From assembly GCA_025094145.1 (NCBI GenBank), contig JALLLS010000084.1:62001-126000 (forward strand): a stretch of DNA of 64,000 nucleotides. The letters run 5' to 3'. The translations under genes were made by a program, and so were the position numbers. This document shows, one piece after another, positions 23,229 through 34,815 of this stretch. Below the pieces are notes generated by a model, which ran no database searches, was not told the origin of the DNA, and saw nothing but the letters and a program-made list of their open reading frames with translations. Position 1 is the first letter of the stretch. The number at the start of each line of letters is the position of its first letter. Origin of the DNA: Spinellus fusiger (taxonomy: Eukaryota > Mucoromycota > Mucoromycetes > Mucorales > Phycomycetaceae).

Positions 23229-23324
23229 CTGACGGAAACCCATGATACCGGTAAACTATCTAAAGTGTGATAAAGTGTGTCTTATTGAATTTTTTCATGC
23301 AAAAGGATATTATAATGTCTAGTA

Positions 23325-23879
23325 GATTTAATACTATAATAAGATCTTAGTAACAGTTTTCAGAAATACGATGTAATTTAAATCATTTCTAATGTATTTG
23401 TATCCATTCTTGTTGCGATGATCAATGGTTTTGTATTTATTAACAGGCAAAAGAAATACAAAGAACATATGTGACCAGACTATCAGAGAAAGAAATACAC
23501 ACAAAGACCTACTTTTATGGTAAATGATGTTAATGATTAGTATCATATCTATAATACAAAGCATGATTAATGGTTAATAGTTAATGGTTAATACCTCTCT
23601 TTTTGTCTGTACTCTATTGTTTCTATTGTGCTATGAGATCTGGGAAAAAATATATCCAAAAAGAGAAAAGACATTTCTTCATAACTAAATTAGGTAATTT
23701 TTTTTGCCTGATCATTCCAGTGGAAAGAAATACATGTCTGCCAATTAAAGTATTCTTTTTTTGTAAGGATTTTATTTTATTTAAATATTTAGCAACGGAC
23801 ACATCTCACACTGAGTAGTGATGCTGTGGAGGGGGGGATCTAGTATAAGGAGAATATCTATCTAGAACTAGAGATTAGT
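23325..23879. other. AT-rich spacer between right arm and LINE
   Basis: No gene or defined element seen. It contains GGTTAATAGTTAATGGTTAAT repeats at 23569-23593. Confidence 0.45.
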
Positions 23880-26800
23880 TATATGCACTTAGCCAACAGC
23901 GTCTTTTTCTTTGAGGAGGAGAGAAGCAGCTATAAAAGAAGAATAAATAATAGTAGACGGAGAGAAAGGAATGTGATCAAAAATCAATTGCCAATGGGCA
24001 CGCCACAGTTCACCAAGCACACTGCCAATAATTTGGGAGCTTCTAAAATCCGGTGGGTCGGGAGGGAGCTTAAGAGAGAGAACACATGGGATAGAACATC
24101 GGATTGCCTGGGCGAAATGAAAGGGAAAAAAAAGTGTATAAAGAGCACACCACACAGGCCATTTGGCTGGACACTCTACTAGAAAAATGCTCAATAGTGG
24201 CAGTGAATTAAGAGCAGACTCGACACTGTGGAGACGAGAGAAATGTTGGACATAAGGATTCAATATTCCAAGACCACCACTGGCCCGAGGAGGACATAGA
24301 GTGGCAAATTCAATAGGAAGATACATCCGCTTCATCAGAAACTTGCTAATGATAGACTGGAGTGATTGGAAAAAGGTGTGAGGAAGAGGTGTGATGCGGA
24401 TGACATGCCAAAGGGTAGATAGAATGAGAGAATGAATAGTGGTGGCTCTGCCACGAACTGAAAGAAAACGTTGGCTATGGATGTTGGTGGCTGCTCTTAT
24501 CTTTCCAAGTAGCTGTGCATAGGTAGATTGCCTTTGACTTCAAAAAAAAAAGTAGATACTCAGGGTAGACCAAAGCAGTAGGGCATGTATTGTCAAACCA
24601 AGCTTTAATACCCACCTCAATGAGCAATGGCTGCCATTCAGGAAGAAGACATCCAGAGAGAGAAAAGGCATGAATCTTGTGAAGGTTCATCCTGGCATTG
24701 GATTCCTGTACATATATTTTCAATTGGTGTAGTATCCGTCCCAAGTCTCCTGGGTCCTGAAGAAAGACAACTATATTATCAGCATAGGCTAGAGCACAAA
24801 GAAAATATGTAGGAGGGGCAACTGCTGGTGATAGTACAGGAGGAAGAAACCCTTTGAGTATGGTTTCTTGCAGTACACTCAATAGAAATGGCTCCAGAAC
24901 AAGATTAGAGAGGACAGGAGAAAGAGGATCCCCCTGCCGAAGACCACGACTTTGCATAACTGGTTGTGAGAGATGTCCATCGACATTGATGCGAATACTA
25001 GTAGAGAAGAAAAGAGCAGTGATACTATCTACAAGAGATCGCTTAAAGGAGAAAGCTAACGGTGTCTTGGTGAGCCATAGCGGGTAAACTCTATCATAAG
25101 CCTTTTCTTGATCAAGAAGAAGACCCCATTGCTGTTGAGTTTGTGTTCTTTGCACGTTCCATGGGCAGACGAACCAAGATTCTATTATCGACGATAAATC
25201 TTCCAGGAAGAAAGCCAGTCTGACAAGGATTGATACAAGTACGAGCTACTTTAACCATCCTCCCATTGACAAAACGGGTGAATACTTTCGCATCACAGTT
25301 GATCAAAGAGATGGGTCGCCAATTCTTCAAAGTAGAGAGATCACTCTTTTTTTTTTTTTTTTTGGTAAAAGACACATGCCAGTTTTCTGCCAAGAAGGAG
25401 AGAAAAGAGAAGACAAGAGAGCATCTTTGTAAACCTGACATACAAGACTGGCATAGTCTTGTTGCCTAAATACTAAATACTAAATCTAAGATACCATAAA
25501 GCAATCCATCTGGGCCAGGGCTACTGTGCCGAGGAGCATGCCAAACACCCTGTTGTCTGTCCTCAATAGCGAGTGGCACCAGAAGATCCTCTTGTTGTTG
25601 GGCACTTATCTTTCTATTTTCTGGTATCTGTCCAAGAAGAGTATTGACTGAGTCTTCCTCAGTTCTCTCTGGTGTCAACAGAGTAGTAAAGAAGGCCTGT
25701 GCGGCTTCTGTCATGGTAGGAGGAGTGTCACATAGTGCATTGGTGGTAGGATGATGAGGGGGCGGTATGGTTTGTTGAGTTTGTTGTGTCTGGATTGTGG
25801 CTTTAAGGTCCCGGGGGGATTCCTCACCCTGTTCCCGCCAGTTTCCCAGCACGCAAAGCAGCAATATCCACTGCTTCCTGTTGAAGTTCAGCAATCTCTC
25901 TATTCAATGTGGCAAGTGTTGATATTCTTAATTCGGCAGGAGGACAGCTGCGAAGAAAGTGATTACGCCTACTCTGTAGTTCTCAAAGCTTACGCTCTCT
26001 CCATGGTTTGTGTCAACGCCCAAAAGACTTGGCTACTCCACTAACAGTTGATTTTACCTGCTCCCATTGTTCTTGAGAAGAGGATGATGGGACTAACAAA
26101 GGCAGAAGATTGTTGAGGTGAGTGTCTAACTTCTGACATAAATATTTGTTGTGAGTAAGAAGGGGGTTAGATCTCCAAAAGCCTCGTCCACTCCTAGGAG
26201 AGATTAAACGAAGGGAAAAAGAGAGTAAAGCATGATCTGTTCAGGCAGGATTAGTAAAGGCCACAGAGGACTCAACCAAATTGTCAGAGAGAGAGAGAGA
26301 GAAGCATAAAAATAGTCAATAGTTGACATAATTCTGTCATCATGGCGGAAGGTAGGCATAGGCATAGGCATAGGCATCGAGTCTGTAGGGGTCTTGAGTG
26401 TTGGTGTTGATACACTCGACTTATTATTACGCAGCGCCCGTTCAACTGTCTGTGAGGTGCGTGGTGAGAGATTAGGAAACTCTTTAGCCATTGTACTGGC
26501 ACTGGGCTGGTATGAGATTATCGGGCCTGCTGAGCCCATCTCTGATTCTGTAGACATGGAAGTCTCTACTTCGGGCAGACTGGTAAAGACTAAGGTGGTG
26601 TCTGTCTGCTCTTCTACTGTAAGTAGGGGTACAGTGGGTGCCAGTGGACGATTCTCTACATTCATGGGGATCACAAGAGGTTCCGTCTCTGAGATACCCG
26701 AGGAGACATCCACACTCTTCTCTGATACTGTAGGTGATATCATAAGTTCAGGTATATTCTGTCCCTCTAAACGTGACAAAACCTGTTGAGAAAGAGTTGA

Positions 26801-27720
26801 TTTACGTCCTCCTTTATTGTTGTTGTGATGATGGTGGGATTGACCTGTAGTTGGCTTCTCTGGGCAAGAAGCAGCAATATGGCCTGACTTGAGGCACTTC
26901 CACCATCTGCGCTATCTACTGGGTCTTTGGGGGCACTCGTTTTTGTCATGTCCATGTTCATGACAATACCTACACCATGTAGGTATGTCATTCCACATGG
27001 CATGAAAGCCATCAGAGGTGTTCATCCACGGAATGAGGTGAGTAAGGGGATTAATGTCTTCCCCTTGTTGAAGATCAATGTCCAAAATGGCGTACCTGGT
27101 ACCCATGTACGACTGAATCTTGGGTTCATGACACAGGCCAACGTCCAGAATGTGTCCGAAAGGCTGCAGACTCTGACGCATGCCATTAAGTAGCTCAGAG
27201 ATGTCTATGAATAGAAGAAGAGATGGGTTTAGGCAAGCCATCTTGGTGGATCAGTCTTCTGCTCGGGAAGCAAGAATGATAGTGTTATTCTTTTCAAAAC
27301 CCCCCCTTCATCACATGCACGAGAGATCTCATCCTGGAGATCGGGGTAAAAGTTAACCTTACACAGATGCTTGGGTCCTTCTTTAGGAAAAAATAGTACC
27401 CCAGCGAAGAGGGTACTGAGAGGTAATCATCTCCAAGAGCTGGAGTTGTGTCTCTAAACGGTTTGAGATGTCAAAAACCACACTTCCAGGAGAACGACTA
27501 TTTCTCCAAATGAGAGTCTTTAGGACCTTACGTCCAGTTGATGAGTTTGTAATGAGCTTGTCATTCTGAACCAGTGATTCACATTGGTTCGATACCACTC
27601 GAGCCCAAGTGCGAGAAGGTGCATGTGGGGTGTTGGATGGGTGTTGTTTGCCTATAGCAGATGGTTCTTGAGTGTTAGTGGAGAAAGCCGTGCCAATTAG
27701 AGTATTACAAAACCACCAAA
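23880..27720 (-). mobile_element. Decayed LINE (non-LTR retrotransposon)
   Basis: Reading on the minus strand from about 27720: an ORF1/gag-like region (PSRTWARVVSNQ near 27590), a CCHC zinc knuckle CRYCHEHGHDKNEC (near 26960), a Ser/Thr-rich tail, the last part of an endonuclease domain (STIDYFYASLSLS then TDHALLSFSLRLISP across a frame change), and reverse transcriptase from about 25890 to 23890. Frameshifts and stops occur throughout. The APE-type endonuclease is mostly deleted: ORF1 tail and endonuclease end meet near 26340-26380 at a GCATAG repeat. The ends were placed by loss of recognisable coding and are approximate. Confidence 0.85.
24475..25441 (-). pseudogene. LINE reverse transcriptase core, inactive
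   Basis: Two overlapping frames (25441..25112 and 25155..24475) together carry RT blocks: NWRPISLINCDAKVFTRF, QTGFLPGRFIVDNRILV, LLDQEKAYDRV, GLRQGDPLSPVLSNLVLEPF and ALAYADNIVVFL. The catalytic YADD is YADN here, so the second metal-binding Asp is lost in addition to the frameshift near 25130. The thumb/C-terminal part follows at 24335..23889 (PPRASGGLGILNP) after stops. A run of T at 25349-25363 lies inside the coding part. Confidence 0.88.
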
Positions 27721-28141
27721 GACAGTAGAGTTTCTTTTCAATGTCACAAGGATCCCTTGATGTCTAATATTAATGCCTCTCAGGATTTTCTTCTATGCAA
27801 ATATTATCTACTGTATAAGCTGTACGATTCTCTTTTATGACTATGAATATATAGACTTTATCTTCCTATTCTACAGATCTTTTATGTTTTTCATACTTAG
27901 ATTTAAACACTCATAAACTAATGAATAAACTCCACCTGTGTTTGGCATACAGTATCTACAAATAGAATAGAGTAGAGTAGAGTAGAGTAGAATATAATAT
28001 AATATAATATAATATAATACTATATAATATAATAATATATAATGTTGTACAGTACAGCCATCATGAAGATCGCATTTATCTTAATTTTGGTTGCTACTCT
28101 TATGAAAAATGCTGATGTGGATAATGAGAACAAAAGAAGCA
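27721..28141. other. AT-rich spacer with TATAA-type repeat
   Basis: Contains AGAGT and TATAA/AATAT tandem runs at about 27966-28041 and no gene. It should include the terminator of the zinc-finger gene that ends at 28142. Confidence 0.5.
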
Positions 28142-29217
28142 TTATAGTGGTGCTACACATAAAAGTCTCTCCATCCCCTCCAAAGCTTCATATTCGTTTG
28201 AAGAGATAACAATAGCACCATCAGAGTAGTTTTCATCTGATTCGTCCGACAGACACAAAGCACCCAATGGACTGGTACGTAACCCATGCATAGGTCTTTC
28301 TAAATCTGAGACAGACAGACGACGACCAAGTGGCACCTCACGCAAACTAGACGCACCTGGCCAAGTAGATCGTCTTTTGGGTGTGTATTGCCAGCTAAAA
28401 CATTTCAAATGTCCTTGATCAAGATCAGAATCAGAGAATGGATGACTGCTCCATGTAGGTGAGGTAAGAGACATTGGTACAGTGGAGTCAGAAAATGACA
28501 GGTTTGGGTGAAGGCATGCTATCTTCTCCCGGGTGGATTTCTTTGCAAGTTTTTCTTTTACAATAGGTGGAAGAGTAATACTGTCGGGAAGCCAGGCCAT
28601 TTTCTCTTGAATTATAGGAGTTTGAGGAAGTACTTCATCAATATCTTGGTTGCTACTCGAGGACCAGCTTGAAGAAACACTTAGTACCGAGAGGCTTGAG
28701 ATCTCGTTCTTCACTGTAGTTTTAACAGAACTACCAGACTTTTTTGTTCTTTCAGCTCTTGTTTTTCTTAGAATTGCTTTTTCAATACTAGACAGGTGGG
28801 TTCTCTGATGTTGCATCATATTATCAAAGCGGGAAAAGCATTTGTTACAACCTTCATTGATACAAGGATAGGGTTTCTATTGAAAAAAAAAGGAAAAATT
28901 GAATATTGGATATTAGAATTGATGTTGCTACAAACTGATATTTTCTACTTACTTCCTTGGTGTGCTTACTATAATTTAGAACATAGTATGAGTGAGTAAA
29001 GTACTATTATCTCATGAATCCGTCTTTTTTAATAGTATCTCACTTACCGAATATGACGTGCTAGGTGCTCTGTTCTGCTGAAACTTTTGTTACATCCTTC
29101 ATACTCGGTGCATGGAAATGGTTTAGGAACATCAATGCCACACATCTTCTTTGTATTCTTCTTCTTAAGATTTGACTGCTTCTTCTTAAGACTGGGTTGT
29201 CTTTTAATAGATGGCAT
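28142..29217 (-). CDS. Two-finger C2H2 zinc-finger protein, probable transcription factor
   Basis: Predicted exons are 29217..29048, a 16-nt microexon 28968..28953, and 28876..28142, giving 306 aa. The N-terminus is Lys rich. Finger 1 runs CTEYEGCNKSFSRTEHLARH, and finger 2 (CINEGCNKCFSRFDNMMQH) follows a TGEKP-like linker KHTKEKPYP. The second His of finger 1 and the linker are encoded by the microexon, bounded by ATAG acceptor and GTAAGT donor. Without it the two finger exons are out of phase (phase 2 to phase 0), so it is strongly favoured. The long C-terminal part is Ser/Pro rich and probably disordered, with acidic stretches (LSDESDENYSDG) that could activate transcription. It resembles fungal stress-type two-finger regulators; targets unknown. 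Confidence 0.82.
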
Positions 29218-31028
29218 AGTAAAAAGTGATGCTATATTAATTGACTGACTGATTTAATAAAATAAAATAAAAGATGAATAAGTGTAGTCTACGAGTAAAA
29301 AAGACATTACCAATGATATAAAGAAAAAGTATTCTAGAAACTGTTTTGGTAATAGCAGGGGTTTGTAGCAAACAAAAGCAGAAAGGTAAACTAAAGAATT
29401 TTTCTTCATTTTTCGAGGCTTTGCGTATTTTTCAACTGCTTAACATTTCGCCTGAACTTTTTTTGTCTACAAACATTTGATAAGTTAAGACAGGCAACAG
29501 TCTTTGCATTAGACACCATGGTAGTAACTTTTGATATACAACTCTTCATTTGAATGACTCGTATCAATAGCTTATACAAAAGAAGTAGTAGTTCATGAGT
29601 GTTTTGTTTTTCGTAAGATGGTCAAAGTACACTGTTAGTTACTTACTGTCCTAGGAGCAGATGAGTAAAGAAACCACACGTTGGGACCGTGCGCATTGCA
29701 TCATATCCGATCAACTGTATGAGGTCAAGAGGTGGTGATTATGCATATCTGACCCTCTTCCCATAATAATCTATATTATTTTATTGAATGATTCTATCTT
29801 CTCAACTAATTAATGACACTAAAAAGTGTCTTATATTACCATGAAAAGACATTTACTTATGATACATCTGTATTTTGATATTGAAGAGTGAAGAGTAGAA
29901 AGAGTAGAAATGATCATTAAGATGGCACTGTTAGACCCTTGTGAGTATTATTTAACAGAAAGAATAGGCATCTAACAGAAAAATAGATCAGACAATACCA
30001 TAGATTGGCATAAGAATATTGAGAATATGTAGTAATATACAATCAATATTTTCTCTTGTTTTCATATGATATTATTTATTCTTAAGCATAGATCTGCAAA
30101 CTTTCTTATTTTATTTTTTGAATGAAAAATACTAGGGCAAAGAAGTATTGTCTTAAACTTTATAAATACTAAACATATATTTTACAAAACAAAAAGGAAG
30201 AAGGACGGTTACTTATTAGAAAAAGAGTGGCCACTCATCTATGTTATCTCCACTACGATTGTTTGAAGAGTGTCTATGTAACATGAGAACCATCTACTCT
30301 ATAGTGAATAACGGTCCTTGGATCCATCATAGAAGAATAGATAGATAACAGTAACTACATAGTACGATGAATAAAGAACAATGGATTCTTTACTCTACTT
30401 TGGCCTGAGTATTCTATATTTATCCAGCTATTGGAGCAGTCAGGCTAATCAAAAGCACGCCTTTCTTGATCTTGATAGGCAGTTACTATTTCTACATTGG
30501 CAAAGAGAGTCATGAAGTATTAATTCCTATGTTCGTGAATGTCCTAATCTATGAAAGACAGGAAGATGCTTTGTATCTCAATGTTTTGTCCAATTCCACC
30601 AGTAAGACAGTCGTTTTCATAGAAGTAGATGAACCCCCTTCAGAATGAGTAGACTGTAATAGTAGCTATACTTTGTAACTCTTTTACTACTTTATTTCAT
30701 AGCATGCCATCTTATTTTATTTTCAATACTCCCAGACAATGTTTATGTTTGAAATTCAAATAGGTGGGTGAAGAATGGAGATAAACAAAAGACACTTTCT
30801 CTCAATGAAGAAAGGGTTCTCAAATGCAATGGCTGTGATGGTGTCTCATACTCTATCACTTGTACTATAATTAATTCATATATATTGTCTTTCTTCTACC
30901 TGATCTTTTAAAAGAGTATACTTCATTGAGATAACATACTGTGAAAGATATCAGACACGGATGAAAAAATATTATTATTATCAATACATCATCATCCACA
31001 TATCTATATCAATATATACATGTGTGTA

Positions 31029-31030
<2 letters not shown>

Positions 31031-31066
<36 letters not shown>

Positions 31067-31073
31067 TTCTCTC
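31031..31073. repeat. (CT)n microsatellite
   Basis: CT dinucleotides interrupted by two TTT steps. Confidence 0.9.
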
Positions 31074-31244
31074 TCTAAATTATCAATACAGTATCTTTAT
31101 TGACATCTTACACTCTTTTTCTTCAACTTCATCTTCTTCACTCACAAGGGTATAGTGATGGTAGTGGCTTTTTCTTTCATTCCACTACCAAACATTCTCT
31201 ACAGACACTCTTTCATTTTATCAAGAGGCTTTATTATATTCAAA

Positions 31245-31317
31245 GTATTTATATATATTTATATATATTTATATCTCAATATATATTTATATATATTTAT
31301 ATCTCAATATATATTTA
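31245..31317. repeat. TATATATTTATATCTCAA minisatellite
   Basis: Tandem ATATATTT units with interspersed ATCTCA blocks. Confidence 0.85.
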
Positions 31318-31734
31318 TCAAGATACCATTGAATATCACTCATCAAAGAACAGTTCTAGTAAAGTGGAGTTGACATTCCGCTTATCATTTTTATTTCTAT
31401 CCTTCGTCTCTGATCCTGACTTGTATGAATTTTCTAAACAAGAAAGATATTCAACGAGTAAATAGCTATTCTCTAACCCCTCTTCTGATGAGAGAAAGAC
31501 AAAACAATCACAACCAGTGTGTCCAGAGCTCAATAAAGTAGCAGAACATACTCTATTACTTATAATCTATCATTGACTCTTTTTCTTTGGGTTGAAAATC
31601 CAATACAAAGCCACTGAGGGACTGTTATCACTGCTTTCCTGTGCCCTGATTTACTCTTCATAGGACACAGTGGCTTGGATTTCCCAGATACAGCCAAGAA
31701 TGTAAAGTCTAAGATACCGAGAAGTTGAGCAAGA

Positions 31735-33349
31735 ATGCACAAAAGACTATGGAGTATAGAGGCCCTTATAGGCAAAAGCCACCTGAAGAGGTCTTTGATA
31801 AGGCCTAACCCTACACTACAACCTATTCGTTTCATGACAACAAATGCACATGATGACCTAGACAAGCTATACAAGCTATGCAAGACCATTAACGAAACCC
31901 CCAGCATACTTGCAAAACATAAGCTTGTAGTCTCAACACCTATCTCCACCCTTATCTTCAACGCATATATGACAATAGCAAGAACTTTCACTTGAGCTCC
32001 AAAACTCTTCTCACTCATCTCAATAAAGAAAGACGCACTGAGCAAGAGACTCCAAAGTCTTATGAGCTTCTGGATCTTCTGGACCTTATCTCCTCACGCA
32101 CACTGGCAAGCAAGGAACTTATTCGTGTGATTGCTCACTTTTACCGCGAGAACTGCACTACAGAGAAGCGACAACATATCTTCCTTCAAATTCTCGACCG
32201 TAACTTGAGAATGGGTGTGGCCTCCAAATCAGTGTCTCGTCTTTTAACTTTGGCAAACGATGAGAGTGATGTCGGCCACCAACAACTCCTTAAAGATCCC
32301 ATCATGAACGTAGCATTAGCTTATTCCTCGCCTGCTGAGAAGGAAGCAGAGTTATGGAATGCCGTCAGCAGCAATAAGGACGCTGAATGGTCTATTTCCC
32401 GTAAATACGATGGTGTTCGGTGCATTGCCGTTGTTATCAATACAGGCCATGGACATCGATTAAAGTTTTATTCACGCACAGGAAAGGTCTTTACTTCATT
32501 AGAGAAGTTGGAAGCCTCTATTCGTAATAGATTATCACCAGAAGACAGCAGCTTTGTTTTGGATGGTGAGGTGTGTGTCTATGATGAGGGAAGTGACAAA
32601 GAGAATTTCTTAAAATCACTTAGTGAGATTCGAAAACAAAACACGCCCATGCCGGATCCTGTGTATGAAGTGTTCGATAGAATTGAAGTCAATGATTTTA
32701 TACGAGGTGTTGGAGAAGAGATACATTCCGTGCGACAGAAGCGACTGGCGAAATTCCTAGGATCTCCTCAAAAGAACATTCGACAAGTAGAACAGACAAA
32801 GCTAGATTCTATAAAGGTATTGTCAGATTGGAAGCAGTTGGCCGTTGCGCGTGGTTGGGAAGGATTAATACTGAGGAAGAATATCACCTATGAAGGAAAG
32901 CGCAGGTAATGTCTCCTGTTTATGTCAGGAACTGTGGCTCATTGCGCGCGCGTGTGTGTGTGTATGTGTGTAGTCGGAACATGTTAAAGATAAAAGAATG
33001 GGAGGATGCTGAATACACTGTGGTGGATGTCCACAAGGGAATTATGCGACTGTCTACTACACGAGAAGAGGCGCTTGTTATGACCAATATTACCATTTCA
33101 CACAAGAGTAAGGAGAGAAGAGAGAAGGATCTGAATGACTTGATTGATTGTGTTTCATGATTAGACAATATTGTGAGTGTTGGATCAGGGTTCTCGGTTC
33201 AACAGCGTATCGAATATGGTGACGATCCCTCTAAACTCATTGGGAGAAAAGTAACTGTCAGGTATTTTCAGGAATCCGGAGAAGGAGGCTCCAAATCCCT
33301 CCGTTTCCCTTCTATCAAGGCCATTCATCAAGAAGAAAGAGATACTTAG
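31735..33349 (+). pseudogene. ATP-dependent DNA ligase (DNA_ligase_OB_2 type) with apparent 1-nt frameshift
   Basis: Joins DNA nicks through a ligase-AMP intermediate. Exons are 31735..32905, 32974..33107 and 33165..33349, with GT-AG introns of 68 and 57 nt. Motif I is SRKYDGVR (Lys near residue 224), motif III VLDGEVCVYDEG, motif IV WEGLILRK, and motif V MLKIKEW is created by splicing. The last exon (NIVSVGSGFSVQQR, then SLRFPSIKAIH) is an OB domain of the type in small bacterial, phage and algal-virus ligases, not the LIG1 type. From 31735 the frame runs to LAKHKLV, but homologous sequence resumes (LNTYLHPYLQRIYDNSKNFHLSSK) one frame over near 31928, and the summed exon length is one base short of a multiple of three. 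This is either a real lesion or a sequencing error. The basic N-terminus could be a mitochondrial leader. Confidence 0.8.
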
Positions 33350-33504
33350 ATATATCACTTTAATATTAGTAAACTAAATCATTAAATTTAAATATGTGTT
33401 TATTTTTGCCATTCTACGTGCATCTATCATTGTATTTTTATGAGTTGCATGGGGTGATTTATTGCTCTACATGAAAGAGGAGTCTATCTGGTGTGTATTT
33501 TACT

Positions 33505-34060
33505 ACACACCCAAAGATTTTCTGGCCTTTAAGCGGTGTTATATATTTCCTTTTATGTCTAGAACTTACCATCTATGGAAATTTAGCTGAAATTAAATAT
33601 TTGCGGATATCTCATTTATCATTTCTTTTTATGGAATACATCACTATCAAATTGTATTATCAATAGAATAGTGTTGATGAATAAAATTGTTTATAATAAT
33701 AATATAACTAATATTATATTATGACTATATCTACTGCCAAAGTACATTGACTGATAGTAATAGAATATATACCCTAAAGGCCTTGTGATTTATTCATGGG
33801 ATATAGATAACTATCCTCAGGAGTATAGCCTAGACAGTATTGGTTTTGTGGATGACCACCTGAGACTGACTTGAAAGGAGATTTTGCTTGCTTAATAACC
33901 ATACAATGAGCTTAAGCCGAGATGATGACACTGCTTACCTTTTTATCTCAAGAATAGTCTTTGGTGGTGTCTATTACTTCTCTCTATTGTTTTTCTTTGT
34001 TAATTATAGCATATTATCTTGCTCAGTTATGTTCATCTGGACAAGTGCTTAAGCATCAAT
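33505..34060 (+). repeat. Dispersed repeat, copy 1 (inverted relative to 42700-43445)
   Basis: Shares long diverged blocks with the reverse complement of 42700-43445, such as TCTGGCCTTTAAGCGG, CAATATCAAATTGTATTATC-like, GGTATACTCCTGAG-like and TTTTTCTTTGTTAATTATAG-like segments, at an eye estimate of about 80% identity with indels. No protein was recognised in it. It may be a non-autonomous element. Confidence 0.7.
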
Positions 34061-34138
34061 TTGTATAGACAGTGTAAGAAATAACAGGATAATAACAAGA
34101 CCAAAGAATAAAAAATATTCTTATTCTGGTGAGGTATA

Positions 34139-34813
34139 CAGTCCCATGCAATAAATGAGTGGACAGAAATTTTATTTTTTATTTTTATTTTACAAATTCA
34201 GAAAATGGCCTTAGTGAAAATCAGTTAGCTCTTAGCCAAGAACATGAAGATCATTCTATCAAAAAAAGAGAGCATCACATGTTTATTAGAAGTCAAATCA
34301 CAGGACAATGGAAAAGACGCCATTTGTCAAGAGATTTCTGACGATCTCGACCTCCCAAAGAACACAGTGAGCAAGATTGTCCAATTGTATAAAAACAGAC
34401 ACAATTCAACTCAGAATACGTACAGGAAGACCTGAAAAGGCGTCATCTACTTCAAAACTGGTATTAGTCTTGTCTATTCATAGAAACCCTATGCAGACAA
34501 TTACACTTCATTTGAGAAATATGAATGATGTAAAAACAAGGTTGTTTGGTCTGACAAATCCTGTTTGACAGTTATGGGCAATGATAAAGAGACTAGAGTG
34601 ATTAAAAATAAAGACTCTATTACAAAGTACTGAGTAGCATTTTTATAATAAGAATATAGACAATCATTTAATGAACAACTGTTCCAAATATTGTATTATT
34701 CCATGAACCATTTATTATGGACATCTTAAACTGATAGATATACCTTTATTTCTCAAAATAAAAATAAAAATAAAAATAAAATTTTCTGTCCACTCACTTA
34801 TTACTTGGGACTG
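34139..34813 (+). mobile_element. Internally deleted Tc1 element (675 bp)
   Basis: Inverted repeats of about 40 bp (outermost CAGTCCCAtGcAATAA versus CAGTCCCAAGTAATAA, then GAGTGGACAGAAA) are flanked by TA at 34137-34138 and 34814-34815. The plus strand keeps a helix-turn-helix fragment (SDDLDLPKNTVSKIVQLYKN), while the catalytic core is absent. Confidence 0.85.
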
Positions 34814-34815
34814 TA

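Larger units (their letters stand above)
20802..23324. repeat. Right arm of the 2523-bp inverted duplication
   Basis: Reverse complement of 12812-15334 (coordinates sum to 36136). Its inner end at 20802 falls in the middle of a Tc1 element whose other end exists only in the left copy. This makes the right arm the likely derived, truncated copy. The outer end at 23324 lies 96 bp after the Fanzor stop codon. Confidence 0.93.
29218..31734. other. AT-rich intergenic region
   Basis: No convincing gene. A 60-codon frame at 30466-30648 has non-random-looking sequence (ALYLNVLSNSTSKTVVF) but no recognised domain and no supported start. (CT)n and TATATTT repeats lie at 31031-31073 and 31245-31317. 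Confidence 0.45.

Noticed and set aside
12812..23324. Interpretation of the whole 10.5 kb as one large TIR transposon
   Set aside because: There is no target duplication, the right arm ends inside a Tc1 that continues only on the left, and the spacer has no transposase of its own beyond Tc1 relics.
30466..30648. A 60-codon frame with protein-like composition
   Set aside because: No domain, no splice partner and no start context; kept only as a note in the intergenic entry.
31560..32045. A 161-codon minus-strand frame
   Set aside because: It overlaps the N-terminal ligase exon in antisense and shows no recognisable domain.
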